Source: an uncultured Bacteroidales bacterium
GTDB taxonomy: Bacteria > Bacteroidota > Bacteroidia > Bacteroidales > Paludibacteraceae
DNA length: 64,000 nt
Assembly (NCBI GenBank): GCA_902778935.1
Contig: CACYZT010000002.1
Coordinates: forward strand, 1 to 64,000
Direction of reading: 5' to 3'
The translations under genes and the position numbers were made by a program. The notes under the pieces are model-generated. The model was not told where the DNA came from. It worked only from the letters and a program-made list of their open reading frames with translations, and made no database searches. Below, piece by piece: positions 33,966-42,369 of the stretch (the stretch's first letter is position 1; each line of letters opens with the position of its first letter).

Positions 33966-34763
33966 ATGGATACACTTTCTAATATACCAAGTCATGTGAA
34001 TGATACGATTGAATACATGATAAGGTCAGATGTTATCTCCTTTTATTCTGACCTAATGGATAAACAGGCTACTCAGTTTACGATTCTCATTTCTGTTGTA
34101 AGTGCAGTATTTGTTATAGCTATTGGAGCAACATGGTGGTGGAATTATAAAGGTGCAAAACAGCAAATAAAAGATGAGGTGGGGGCTTCTAAACTAGCAT
34201 TAAATAAATTGTTTCAAAGCCATAAAAATGCTGTTAATGCAATATTGAAGAGTTATGAGAATAATTTTAATGGTTTCAAGGGTAGTTTCCAGAAATCTGT
34301 GAATCTACAAATAGATAGCAAACTAAATGAAGCTCTCGTTCGCGAAACCGAAAAACTTAGCCTACATATGGATGAAGTTGATAAGCATAGTATGCAAGAA
34401 ATAGAGACCCTAAAGCAAAAAATGCTCAACGATATTACAGAACAAAAGGCTGAACTCTGTAGAATTTTCGCTTTATATTGTAACAATGTAAAAGCTCCTT
34501 TGCAATCAGCGACATGGTGGATAGATGCTTTGAGAAATTATTCAATTGTGGGAAACGAGGAATGGGTTGGAAGAGCGTGTGAAACGATAGTGAAACTATT
34601 GGATAGTATAGATGTGTCTAAATTAGATAAAGAAATATATGAAAACATCGATGATGATATAGAAACGATAAAGCAATATATTCCAGAAACTAGACAATCT
34701 GACAAGAGAATTATTTTAAGGAAGTTGAGTGAAATACAAAAATCTTTATCAAACAATGAGTAA
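33966..34763 (+). CDS. Membrane-anchored coiled-coil protein of unknown function
   Basis: This 265-residue protein has one hydrophobic segment at about residues 36-57 (FTILISVVSAVFVIAIGATW), preceded by a short acidic N terminus and followed by a long helical, probably coiled-coil region (KLNEALVRETEKLSLHMDEV). I do not recognise a family. The topology, one N-terminal anchor and a cytoplasmic helical part, resembles membrane effectors of some defence systems, but no sensor gene is adjacent in operon. It stands alone behind module B. Confidence 0.7.
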   Translation: MDTLSNIPSHVNDTIEYMIRSDVISFYSDLMDKQATQFTILISVVSAVFVIAIGATWWWNYKGAKQQIKDEVGASKLALNKLFQSHKNAVNAILKSYENNFNGFKGSFQKSVNLQIDSKLNEALVRETEKLSLHMDEVDKHSMQEIETLKQKMLNDITEQKAELCRIFALYCNNVKAPLQSATWWIDALRNYSIVGNEEWVGRACETIVKLLDSIDVSKLDKEIYENIDDDIETIKQYIPETRQSDKRIILRKLSEIQKSLSNNE

Positions 34764-34938
34764 TTGTTGCATTACAAAATGGTTAATACGTTTCGGCAAT
34801 AGATGCAATAAAACAAAACGGGCATTGAAAAGTAGAATTACGGTTCTTTGATAAAAAATCTCTTCAAGGAATACGAAGCTGTAAAACAATTGGAATTAGA
34901 TAAAAAATAGATAGTTTAACCCTATTATATCTAAATAC

Positions 34939-35022
34939 ATGAAAGGTATTGTTTTAGCAAGCGGATTCGAACACACCTCTACCCTATCGCTAAAGGTACC
35001 TGTAAACACTTGATTGGACGAT
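34939..35022 (+). pseudogene. rmlA (glucose-1-phosphate thymidylyltransferase) 5' remnant
   Basis: The first codons read MKGIVLASGF, matching the RmlA start MKGIVLAGG. A frameshift follows: in another frame the DNA reads LYPIAKGTCKHLIG, matching RmlA LYPITKGVSKQLIP. The rest of the gene is absent. This fragment lies directly before the AAA/DUF4435 pair and shows that a dTDP-sugar gene once stood here; rmlC survives at 49599. Confidence 0.7.
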
Positions 35023-35055
35023 GTACAATATAAACAAAGCAAAATTATCAACAAT

Positions 35056-35832
35056 ATGAAAGGATATTTAGAGGAGTTTGCAATAGCGAATCTATGGAGG
35101 GGACGCTATACCCTATTGTGGCAAAACATAAATCCGGATGTCAATATTTTAGTCGGAATTAATGGTCAGGGTAAGACAACGCTGCTCAATGCAATAGATG
35201 ACTATTATAATGAATACCCAGCCAATTACAGAATCGGCATATATTCGAGTGTGAAGGGTAATCCCATATCTATACCGGTCAAGTACATACAGTCTTTTGA
35301 CCGCCCTGGGCAAACGCGTACAAAATCCAAGAGCCTGTTGCTTGAGGAACTTGAGAAACTGGTACTTAAAAACAAAGACGCACAATCTTTTTTCGACTAT
35401 CGTATGCGAGCACTTAATTATCCCGAACAGGCAGTGAAAGTAAATAAGCGCATTGATGCCTTCTTTAAAACGGTCAACAAATTCTTTAAAGACACGCATA
35501 AATATATCGTTATTGATAAAGAACTCAATAGTTTGGCTTTTCAAGATAAAAGTGGGTCACTAATCTCTCTTGAAATGTTATCCGCGGGTGAGAAACAATT
35601 ATTATTTATATTATTGACCGTGTTTCTGATGGATAATATGCCTTTTATTCTACTGATGGACGAGCCTGAATTATCTTTACATATCACATGGCAGAGTATT
35701 TTGATAAAAGAACTCAGAAAACTTAATCCATTATGCCAGTTAATTATCACAACGCACTCCCCGAGCATCTTTGCTAATGGCTATGAAGACAAACTCATTT
35801 TTATGGAAGACCTTCTAAAGAAAAACAAATGA
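35056..35832 (+). CDS. AAA (ABC-type) ATPase of a PARIS-like two-gene system
   Basis: From the ATG at 35056 this is a 258-residue ATPase with Walker A GINGQGKT (34-41), signature LSAGEK (175-180), Walker B FILLMDEPE (197-205) and H-loop TTHSP (232-236), the set of AAA_15/AAA_21 ATPases of the OLD and AriA type. An upstream in-frame ATG (35014) lies in the rmlA remnant and is less likely. The DUF4435 gene begins inside its stop (4-nt overlap). The pairing matches PARIS (AriA and AriB), a phage anti-restriction sensing system, but this ATPase seems smaller than the known AriA as I recall it, so it may be a distinct minimal type. Confidence 0.85.
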   Translation: MKGYLEEFAIANLWRGRYTLLWQNINPDVNILVGINGQGKTTLLNAIDDYYNEYPANYRIGIYSSVKGNPISIPVKYIQSFDRPGQTRTKSKSLLLEELEKLVLKNKDAQSFFDYRMRALNYPEQAVKVNKRIDAFFKTVNKFFKDTHKYIVIDKELNSLAFQDKSGSLISLEMLSAGEKQLLFILLTVFLMDNMPFILLMDEPELSLHITWQSILIKELRKLNPLCQLIITTHSPSIFANGYEDKLIFMEDLLKKNK

Positions 35833-36689
35833 CGAAACGAAGATTTTATAAAAACGTAGCCAAGGATCTTACCGGTACGCTCTCCCTCTTAAAAAAGGAT
35901 GTAGCTGTAAGGGTGGAGGACAAAGAAGATATTGAGTTTTGGCAAAAGATGATATCTTACGCTCGTCCAGGAGTGAAGATCAAATTCTATCCGTATTCGA
36001 GTACAGGGAAGAACAACCATGCTACTGGGAAAAAGGCGTGTTTGAAATACATCAAAGATTTAAATTCGCGTTATTTAATAGCGGTTGATAGTGACTTCGA
36101 TTATTTGCTTGATAATACCAATATCAATATAAATAGGTACGTGCTACAAACCTATACCTATTCGTGGGAAAATCACCATTGCCAGATAGACGGTTTGGAA
36201 CAAGAATGGCATCAATGGAATAATTGTTTCTCTTTCGCCGTCTTTTTGCAATCACTCAGTCATATTCTTTATGCACCACTTTTAACATTGTTATGGCAAA
36301 AGAAGCAACGTCAAAAGTCTTTTACCTTAAAACGCTTAATTGCACTAATTAACCTACAGAAGATAAGTGGTCATGGTCTAAATAGTAATGATGGCGCGCA
36401 ATTGATCCAAAACATTCAGCAAGCAATCTCTACGCAACTCATATTGAAAAATCCAAGTAGTGTCGCTTTTAACACTTTTAAAAATCTATGCCAACAAAAA
36501 GGATTGACACAAGAAACAGCTTACCTATACATGCAAGGTCACTGCATATATGATTTAGTTAACTGGATGGGTCGAGAGATTGTTGATGGGAATCTTGCCT
36601 TTAAGGAACAAGTATTAGATCGATCTCTACGATTTAGTGGATATACAACAATTGACCATGTTGTACAAGACATAAAGACTGTGTTATAG
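35829..36689 (+). CDS. DUF4435 protein (TOPRIM-like effector, AriB-like)
   Basis: This 286-residue protein has the DUF4435 layout: AVRVEDKEDIEFW with Glu30, KFYPYSSTGKNN, and YLIAVDSDFDYLL with Asp87 and Asp89, a Glu plus DxD set as in TOPRIM nucleases. Residues 100-280 are a helical region typical of the family (TYSWENHHCQ). In PARIS the DUF4435 subunit is held by the ATPase and freed to cut tRNA when phage proteins appear; whether this protein does the same is inference. It is translationally coupled to the ATPase. Confidence 0.85.
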   Translation: MTKRRFYKNVAKDLTGTLSLLKKDVAVRVEDKEDIEFWQKMISYARPGVKIKFYPYSSTGKNNHATGKKACLKYIKDLNSRYLIAVDSDFDYLLDNTNININRYVLQTYTYSWENHHCQIDGLEQEWHQWNNCFSFAVFLQSLSHILYAPLLTLLWQKKQRQKSFTLKRLIALINLQKISGHGLNSNDGAQLIQNIQQAISTQLILKNPSSVAFNTFKNLCQQKGLTQETAYLYMQGHCIYDLVNWMGREIVDGNLAFKEQVLDRSLRFSGYTTIDHVVQDIKTVL

Positions 36690-36721
36690 AAAAAAAATTA
36701 ACCAAAAAATTTAACAAAAAT

Positions 36722-36813
36722 CTCGCAAAACGCCAATTTTTGTGACAAAATTAAAATATTTTGCAAAAAGTGATATGTATTTTTGTATATATCATTTTTT
36801 TTGCGTAATTTTG
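36722..36813 (+). promoter_or_regulatory. Conserved upstream module C with promoter of wecB
   Basis: CTCGCAAAACGCCAATTTTT, then GTGACAAAATTAAA, a dyad (36771-36779 and 36786-36794, one mismatch), TTTG at 36782-36785 and TAATTTTG at 36806-36813, 20 nt apart. Confidence 0.75.
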
Positions 36814-36885
36814 TCCGCTTTTTAAGATGCCTGATAGCATCGGTTATCTATCCACTGGAAAATATTATATAAGAATACACATATT

Positions 36886-38067
36886 ATGGAGAAGAAGAAA
36901 GTAATGCTTGTTTTTGGAACTCGTCCGGAGGCGATAAAGATGTGCCCGCTGGTGAAAGAGTTTCAGAAGCATCCCGATTGTTTTGAGACTATCGTTTGCG
37001 TAACCGGCCAGCACCGTGAGATGCTCGACCAGGTGCTACGCATTTTTGATGTCAAGCCGGACTATGACCTCAATATCATGAAACAAGGTCAAGACCTCTA
37101 TGACGTCACCGCTCGCGTGCTAACCGGCATGCGTGACGTGTTCAAGGAGATCAAGCCGGATGTAGTCCTCGTTCATGGCGACACCACCACCAGCACAGCT
37201 GCAGCCCTTGCGGCGTTCTACCAGCAGATTCCTGTTGGGCATGTGGAAGCCGGCCTGCGCACGCATAATATCTATTCCCCGTGGCCGGAGGAGATGAACC
37301 GCCAGATAACGGGACGTATCGCGACCTATAACTTCTCCCCCACTCCGCTCTCCGAGCAGAACCTGCTGGACGAGAAAGCCCACGGACAGATTTTCGTAAC
37401 CGGCAATACGGTTATCGATGCACTGCACATGGTGGTAGATAAACTGAAGACAGACAAGGTTTTGGCTGACGAACAAATCAATGTACTGGAGAATGCCGGA
37501 TATGATGTTACTCGCCTTGACAATGGCAAAAAGCTCGTGCTTATCACAGGTCATAGACGGGAGAACTTCGGTGACGGTTTTATCAGCATGGTTACGGCCA
37601 TGAAAGATCTGAGCGAGAAATATCCGGATGTGGACTTCGTTTATCCGATGCACCTGAATCCGAACGTCCGTAAGCCTATCCACGAGGTGTTCGGTGAAGA
37701 CCTCACCCGTCCGAATTTCTTCTTCATCGAACCGCTGCAATATCTGGAGTTCGTCTATCTGATGGAGAAATCGACTATTGTCCTCACCGACTCCGGAGGT
37801 ATCCAGGAAGAAGCTCCGGGACTGGGCAAACCCGTTCTCGTCATGCGTGACACCACCGAACGTCCAGAAGCTCTCAAGAGCGGCACCGTTCATCTCGTGG
37901 GCACCAACCATGACTTGATTGTCAGCGAAGTAAGCACTTTGCTTGATGATGCAGCAGCATACGAACGCATGAGCAAGGCCGTTAACCCTTATGGCGACGG
38001 CAAAGCCTGCAGCCGCATCGTCCGTGCCCTCAACGGCGAACCCGTAGATCGATACGAAATTAAATAA
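36886..38067 (+). CDS. wecB: UDP-N-acetylglucosamine 2-epimerase (non-hydrolysing)
   Basis: This 393-residue enzyme interconverts UDP-GlcNAc and UDP-ManNAc. Family blocks are complete: [67 protein letters not shown] and [17 protein letters not shown]. It is GT-B folded and cytoplasmic. The next gene, wecC, would oxidise the product to UDP-ManNAcA, but it carries a frameshift, so in this strain UDP-ManNAc itself may be the end product. Confidence 0.95.
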   Translation: MEKKKVMLVFGTRPEAIKMCPLVKEFQKHPDCFETIVCVTGQHREMLDQVLRIFDVKPDYDLNIMKQGQDLYDVTARVLTGMRDVFKEIKPDVVLVHGDTTTSTAAALAAFYQQIPVGHVEAGLRTHNIYSPWPEEMNRQITGRIATYNFSPTPLSEQNLLDEKAHGQIFVTGNTVIDALHMVVDKLKTDKVLADEQINVLENAGYDVTRLDNGKKLVLITGHRRENFGDGFISMVTAMKDLSEKYPDVDFVYPMHLNPNVRKPIHEVFGEDLTRPNFFFIEPLQYLEFVYLMEKSTIVLTDSGGIQEEAPGLGKPVLVMRDTTERPEALKSGTVHLVGTNHDLIVSEVSTLLDDAAAYERMSKAVNPYGDGKACSRIVRALNGEPVDRYEIK

Positions 38068-38092
38068 AGGAACTAAAAAATATACAAACAAT

Positions 38093-39303
38093 ATGATTAA
38101 TGTAATTGGATTGGGCTATATCGGTTTGCCCACAGCGTTAATGATGGCTTCCCACGGTGTGGAAGTTATCGGTACTGACTACTTGCAACCCTCAATGCCG
38201 GCAAGACTACCTTCAAAGAGGACGGTCTGGATGAACTCTTCGCCGCTGCTGTCAAAGCGGGCATCAAGTTCACCACCGAGTATCAGAAGACGGACATGTA
38301 CATCGTTTCCGTTCCTACCCCGTATGACAAGTTCTCCAAGAAGGTGGACGCTTGCTATGTAGTAGCAGCGGTTAAGGAAGTGATGAAAGTCTGCCCAAAA
38401 GGCGCCACTGTCGTTGTGGAATCCACCGTCAGCCCGGGTACGATTGATAAATTCGTTCGCCCGGTCATTGAGGCTAACGGCTTCAAGATTGGCGAGGACA
38501 TCAACCTTGTTCATGCGCCGGAGCGTATCATCCCCGGCAACATGGTCTATGAGTTGCTGCATAACAACCGCACTATCGGTGCTGACAGCCGCGAGATTGG
38601 CGAGAAAGTAAAGCAATACTACGCTTCTTTCTGCCAAGGCGAAATCGTGGTAACAGACATCCGCACGGCTGAGATGACTAAGGTGGTTGAGAACACCTAT
38701 CGCGCCGTCAATATCGCTTTTGCTAATGAGCTGAGCCGCATCTGCCGTCATGACAACATGGATGTATATGAAATCATCAAGATTTGTAACATGCACCCGC
38801 GTGTTAATATCCTCCAACCGGGTCCTGGTGTAGGTGGTCACTGTATCTCTGTTGACCCGTGGTTCCTCGTTGGCGACTATCCGCAACTGGCTAAGGTCAT
38901 CGATGAATCCATGAAGACCAACGATTACCAACCCGTCTTCGTGCTCGAGCGCATCCATGAGATCATGGAGCAACACGGCATCACCGATAACCGCCGTGTT
39001 GGTCTCTATGGCTTGACCTATAAGGAGAATGTGGACGATATCCGCGAGAGTCCGACTCTTCAGATGCTGGATATCCAGGAGCGTCATCTCGCTCGTCCGC
39101 TCAAGACTTTCGACCCGTTCTTCACCAAGAAAGAGATTGTCAAGAACCAAATCCTCGATTTCGATCAGTTCTTGAACGAAGTTGATATGGTAGTCATCAT
39201 GGTTAAACACGACCATATCAAGCAGAACTGGGACAAACTGAAAGGCAAAGTCATCCTCGACTGCCACAACATCTGCCCGCTGGATGGAGTTTATCATATT
39301 TAA
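38093..39303 (+). pseudogene. wecC: UDP-N-acetyl-D-mannosamine dehydrogenase, frameshifted
   Basis: The first frame codes [21 protein letters not shown] and VEVIGTDY, the NAD-binding start of WecC. At about 38182-38187 the frame changes; the DNA then codes, in another frame, [20 protein letters not shown] and continues from [11 protein letters not shown] to the end, including the active site GVGGHCISVDPWFLVG. Compared with relatives a few codons plus one base seem to be missing at the junction. Everything else is well preserved, so the lesion is recent, phase-like, or an assembly error. Confidence 0.8.
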
Positions 39304-39349
39304 AGGCATGTAGTGACAGAACAAATAAATTATAAAAACCACATAATAT

Positions 39350-39655
39350 ATGGCAAAATCAAAAGAAGATATTATCAAGGACATTGATAATCATTTACAA
39401 AAAAGCGGCAAGCAGTATTACTCCGATTTTTATGTTGGGATTACTGATAATGTTGAGCGCAGGCTATTTGAGGAGCATAATGTGAATAAAGAAACTATGT
39501 GGTGGATTTATCGAACAGCAAATAGTAGAGCGATAGCAGATGAAATTGAGGCATACTATATAGCTAAAGGAATGCAAGGACATCAAGGAGGCGGAAATGA
39601 TAATTCATGCATTGTGTATTGTTATGCAGTAGGTCCAACGACTTACGACCATTAA
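39350..39655 (+). CDS. Small protein, possibly GIY-YIG-like
   Basis: This 101-residue protein contains SDFYVGITDNVERRLFEEHN, which resembles the GIY-YIG nuclease core (a tyrosine, then GIT, then a conserved Arg helix), and later IEAYYIAKGMQGHQGGG. It is shorter than most GIY-YIG proteins, and a metal-binding Glu (IADEIEAYY) may be present. I cannot assign a function. It lies 13 nt before the cyclase-like gene, so they are likely one unit, and follows wecC by 46 nt. Confidence 0.6.
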   Translation: MAKSKEDIIKDIDNHLQKSGKQYYSDFYVGITDNVERRLFEEHNVNKETMWWIYRTANSRAIADEIEAYYIAKGMQGHQGGGNDNSCIVYCYAVGPTTYDH

Positions 39656-39668
39656 TATTTGTAGAGTT

Positions 39669-40388
39669 ATGCCTAGAAATGTTAGTTTTGCAGAAAGTAA
39701 GGTGACGTTTGCTAAACGATCCACCTATACTAAAAATAGATTTGTGGCCTTTCTTGATATAATGGGTTTCAAAGAAAGAGTAGCACGCAATGACCATGAT
39801 GTTGTTTTAAATGAATTAGAAATATTTCAAAGTAACATATCTCAATACGTAGGCTACCATCGTGATGCAGATATACAATTAGCACTATTTTCAGATAGCA
39901 TTTTGATTTATAGCCAAGATGATACGATTGATAGTTTGCATGCATTAGCTGATATTACAAGCCATATAATGATGTATGCTATTCAGCAAGAAAATCCAAT
40001 TCCACTAAAAGGTGCTATTGCTGCAGGGAAAATGACATGCAACCATATAAAACAATTGTATTTTGGTCAGGCTTTGATTGATGCATATCTACTAGAAGAG
40101 AATATTAAGTACTACGGCGTTTTGGTTCATCATAGTGCAGAAAAATACTTATTGCAATCCAAGTTTGATGAATTTCGAGATATTAAGGCTCCATTAAAAG
40201 GAGGAGATATTGCTCACTATGAGCTAAACTGGTATACCATTAAATTAGATTTGTTTGAGACTATTGAGGGACAAAAACAAGCCATTCCTCAAAAAGATGT
40301 CCCTTCATGTTTGAAAAATCTAAGATTAACAGTATCTGATGAGCCACGCAAGTACATAGACAACACAAAGAGAGTAATTGAGAATTAG
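39669..40388 (+). CDS. Class III nucleotidyl-cyclase-like protein
   Basis: This 239-residue protein has the cyclase fold order: FVAFLDIMGFKERV with the first metal-binding Asp30, LALFSDSILIYS with the second Asp76, then IPLKGAIAAGKM and LYFGQALIDAYLLEENIKYYG, the usual run of G-x-G and the A-x-x-LE helix. Both metal Asp residues are kept, so it may be active. Related proteins occur in accessory islands; the best-known cyclase defence system is Pycsar, but a recognisable Pycsar effector is not visible next to this gene. Substrate (ATP, CTP, UTP) unknown. Confidence 0.65.
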   Translation: MPRNVSFAESKVTFAKRSTYTKNRFVAFLDIMGFKERVARNDHDVVLNELEIFQSNISQYVGYHRDADIQLALFSDSILIYSQDDTIDSLHALADITSHIMMYAIQQENPIPLKGAIAAGKMTCNHIKQLYFGQALIDAYLLEENIKYYGVLVHHSAEKYLLQSKFDEFRDIKAPLKGGDIAHYELNWYTIKLDLFETIEGQKQAIPQKDVPSCLKNLRLTVSDEPRKYIDNTKRVIEN

Positions 40389-40440
40389 TAACTAACATTG
40401 GGATTTATTACGAAAGATATAAGCTCACGTCGCACTCAAC

Positions 40441-40475
40441 GGTTGCTCGGCGCAGTGGGAAGGGATAGAGCAACC
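40441..40475 (+). promoter_or_regulatory. Hairpin in the leader of the peptide gene
   Basis: GGTTGCTC at 40441-40448 pairs perfectly with GAGCAACC at 40468-40475 around a 19-nt loop, 15 nt before the start of the small peptide gene. It may stabilise or regulate the transcript. I could not find a clear TAnnTTTG promoter before it. Confidence 0.5.
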
Positions 40476-40490
40476 ACAAAACTATCAAGT

Positions 40491-40604
40491 ATGGAATACA
40501 ATAGACCTACGATTGTTGCGCAAAGCTCAATGCAGATGGCAGATTGTGGTAAAGGTCCTAGTGGAAGACCTTCTTGCACGAAAAAACCATCCGGAAGGCA
40601 TTGA
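40491..40604 (+). CDS. Putative RiPP precursor peptide (37 aa)
   Basis: A 37-codon frame starts MEYNRPTIVAQSS, a leader of the type seen in peptides matured by radical SAM/SPASM enzymes (a tyrosine, then a basic residue and P-x-I/V-x-A). The C-terminal half, ADCGKGPSGR then PSCTKKPSGRH, has two Cys residues ten apart and a repeated K-x-PSGR pattern, a plausible core with charged and small residues. It lies 57 nt before the maturase, with a hairpin between. The same frame is open further upstream to 40398, but that part has no RBS or leader features. Cross-link type is unknown; Cys suggests a thioether. Confidence 0.65.
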   Translation: MEYNRPTIVAQSSMQMADCGKGPSGRPSCTKKPSGRH

Positions 40605-40616
40605 TGTTATCGCGCG

Positions 40617-40651
40617 AAATGCGGTAGCTAGAAATGCTACCGCATTTATTT
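40617..40651 (+). terminator. Attenuator-type hairpin between peptide gene and maturase
   Basis: A 12-bp perfect stem (AAATGCGGTAGC at 40617-40628 with its complement at 40636-40647), 7-nt loop, then ATTTT. It lies 12 nt after the peptide stop and 14 nt before the maturase. Partial termination would give more precursor than enzyme mRNA. Confidence 0.8.
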
Positions 40652-40661
40652 TGAATCTATT

Positions 40662-42101
40662 ATGTTTGTACGAAAACTTCCTTATATAATTTATCGAGCG
40701 TATCCTGCAAATGGATACCTTACGGACAACCGTAATTTCGGATACGATACGGCAGCAAAGAGTTGTATAAAAGTGGGAGATTTATTAATTTCACATGAGG
40801 GCAGTATCTTCTATTCTCAATTGGGGAATGAGTTCCTGAGCATAGATGACATAGCACGAAAACTGACAACAATCTTTACAGATGTCGACTATGAGGTATT
40901 ACTCAAGGATGCACATACTTTTTATGATGAGTTAGCGAAAAAGGGATTTATTGAATGTTTGGACGAGAAAACACACGAAAGAACATCACCAAATTACTTC
41001 TCTTATGACAATCATAAGCCATATATTTTTGACGTTGACTCCAATGCCCCGATTACATATGGTAAAATTTTCACGGGAGAGTATAACCTAACTCGTGTTC
41101 ATGTGGATATCTCCAGTCGTTGCAATGAGAACTGTGTGCATTGCTATATTCCGACGAAGAACAAATGCGGCATAATGAAACAAGATATGTTCAATAAGGT
41201 ACTTGCTCAATGTATAGACATGAATGTTATCAATATTACATTGAGTGGAGGAGAACCAATGCTAAATCCGAACCTAAAATCATTTTTGATTAAATGTCGC
41301 GATGCCAATTTATCCATAAACATATTATCTAATTTAACCTGCTTATCGGATGAACTATTGGAGGTCATAACCTCAAATCCATTAATTTGCATTCAAACTT
41401 CAGTATATGCTATGATTGCTGATGTTCACGACTCGATTACGCAGCATAAGGGCAGTTTTCAAAAGACAATTTGTTCTATTAAAGAACTACATAAACGAAA
41501 TGTTCCGATGCAAATCAATTGCCCAATCATGAAGCAAAATCTTAATTGTTATCGCGAGGTCCTTGAATTTGCGAAATCGCTAAATATTGAGGCGAGTGCA
41601 GATTACACATTATTTGGGTGCTATGATTCGTCTGGAACAAATCTCGGTTGTAGAATAACAACGGCTGATGTTAAGGAGATTCTAGATACAGATTATAAGA
41701 ATGCGAATGTATACAACGAGGCGACACAAGCCATTAATCAGAAGAATGTAGGCGATGACGAGCCGATATGTTCTGTATGCAAGTCATCGTTGTGTATTTC
41801 GAATACTGGTGACGTATATCCATGCGAAGGGTGGCAAAAAATGGTTCTCGGCAATCTTAATTCGATGTCTTTAAGGGATATATGGGAAAATGTACCATCG
41901 ACTAAACATTTGAGAGAATTGAGATATCGGGATTTTGGAGAATGCAGCATTTGTAAAGATAGAAAGTATTGTAACACATGTTTGATTATTAATGCTAATG
42001 AGAATGAAGGTAACTATATGCGTGTGAATCCATATCTGTGCACACTTGCGAGGACAAAACGGCATGCGATAGAGGGGAATGGTTCAAAGGGGACAAGGTA
42101 G
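40662..42101 (+). CDS. Radical SAM/SPASM peptide maturase with N-terminal PqqD-like domain
   Basis: This 479-residue protein has three parts. Residues 35-100 are a PqqD/RRE-like leader-binding domain (GNEFLSIDDIARKLTTIF through ELAKKGFIE). Residues 140-340 are a radical SAM core with the [4Fe-4S] motif CNENCVHC (Cys154, Cys158, Cys161) and the SAM-binding TLSGGEPMLNP. Residues 385-470 are a SPASM region rich in Cys (SSLCISNTGDVYPCEGW, ECSICKDRKYCNTC). This set is that of ribosomal-peptide maturases forming thioether or C-C cross-links. The 37-residue peptide gene just upstream is the likely substrate. No exporter or protease is adjacent. Confidence 0.88.
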   Translation: MFVRKLPYIIYRAYPANGYLTDNRNFGYDTAAKSCIKVGDLLISHEGSIFYSQLGNEFLSIDDIARKLTTIFTDVDYEVLLKDAHTFYDELAKKGFIECLDEKTHERTSPNYFSYDNHKPYIFDVDSNAPITYGKIFTGEYNLTRVHVDISSRCNENCVHCYIPTKNKCGIMKQDMFNKVLAQCIDMNVINITLSGGEPMLNPNLKSFLIKCRDANLSINILSNLTCLSDELLEVITSNPLICIQTSVYAMIADVHDSITQHKGSFQKTICSIKELHKRNVPMQINCPIMKQNLNCYREVLEFAKSLNIEASADYTLFGCYDSSGTNLGCRITTADVKEILDTDYKNANVYNEATQAINQKNVGDDEPICSVCKSSLCISNTGDVYPCEGWQKMVLGNLNSMSLRDIWENVPSTKHLRELRYRDFGECSICKDRKYCNTCLIINANENEGNYMRVNPYLCTLARTKRHAIEGNGSKGTR

Positions 42102-42102
42102 T

Positions 42103-42369
42103 ATATAAGGTGAACACACGAGATAATAAGATAGAAGCATTGCTGCAGACGATTGGCGATGAGACAAAGCCACGCAGGGAGATTATGGCGGAGATGGAGC
42201 TAAATGGTCGTCGTCATTTTAGATACACCACTTGAATCCTGCAATGGAGAAAGGGTATGTACGTATGCTGTACATGGAAACACCCAACAAACCGAAACAA
42301 GCATATTTCGTAACCAAAGAAGGTCGTGAACATATAGAAAAATTCAAAAGGGACCAAGCTGGATGTTGA
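42103..42369 (+). pseudogene. Winged-helix C-terminal remnant of an ATP-binding/Fic-type gene
   Basis: One frame reads NKIEALLQTIGDETKPRREI and then MELNGRRHFR before a stop at 42232-42234; another frame then reads HLNPAMEKGYVRMLYMETPN and EHIEKFKRDQAGC. Together these form a winged-helix domain of the kind found at the C-terminal end of AlbA- and Fic-type proteins, broken by a frameshift. The last 80 bases of the second part match 30922-31001 with one change. Confidence 0.7.

Noticed and set aside
37120..38091. 323-codon open frame antisense to wecB
   Set aside because: No motifs and wholly inside an intact wecB.
38179..39384. 401-codon open frame antisense to wecC
   Set aside because: Lies opposite the frameshifted but conserved wecC and has no known features.
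40398..40490. Longer 68-residue form of the peptide gene
   Set aside because: The extra 31 residues have no leader features and cover the leader hairpin; the ATG at 40491 gives a typical leader start.
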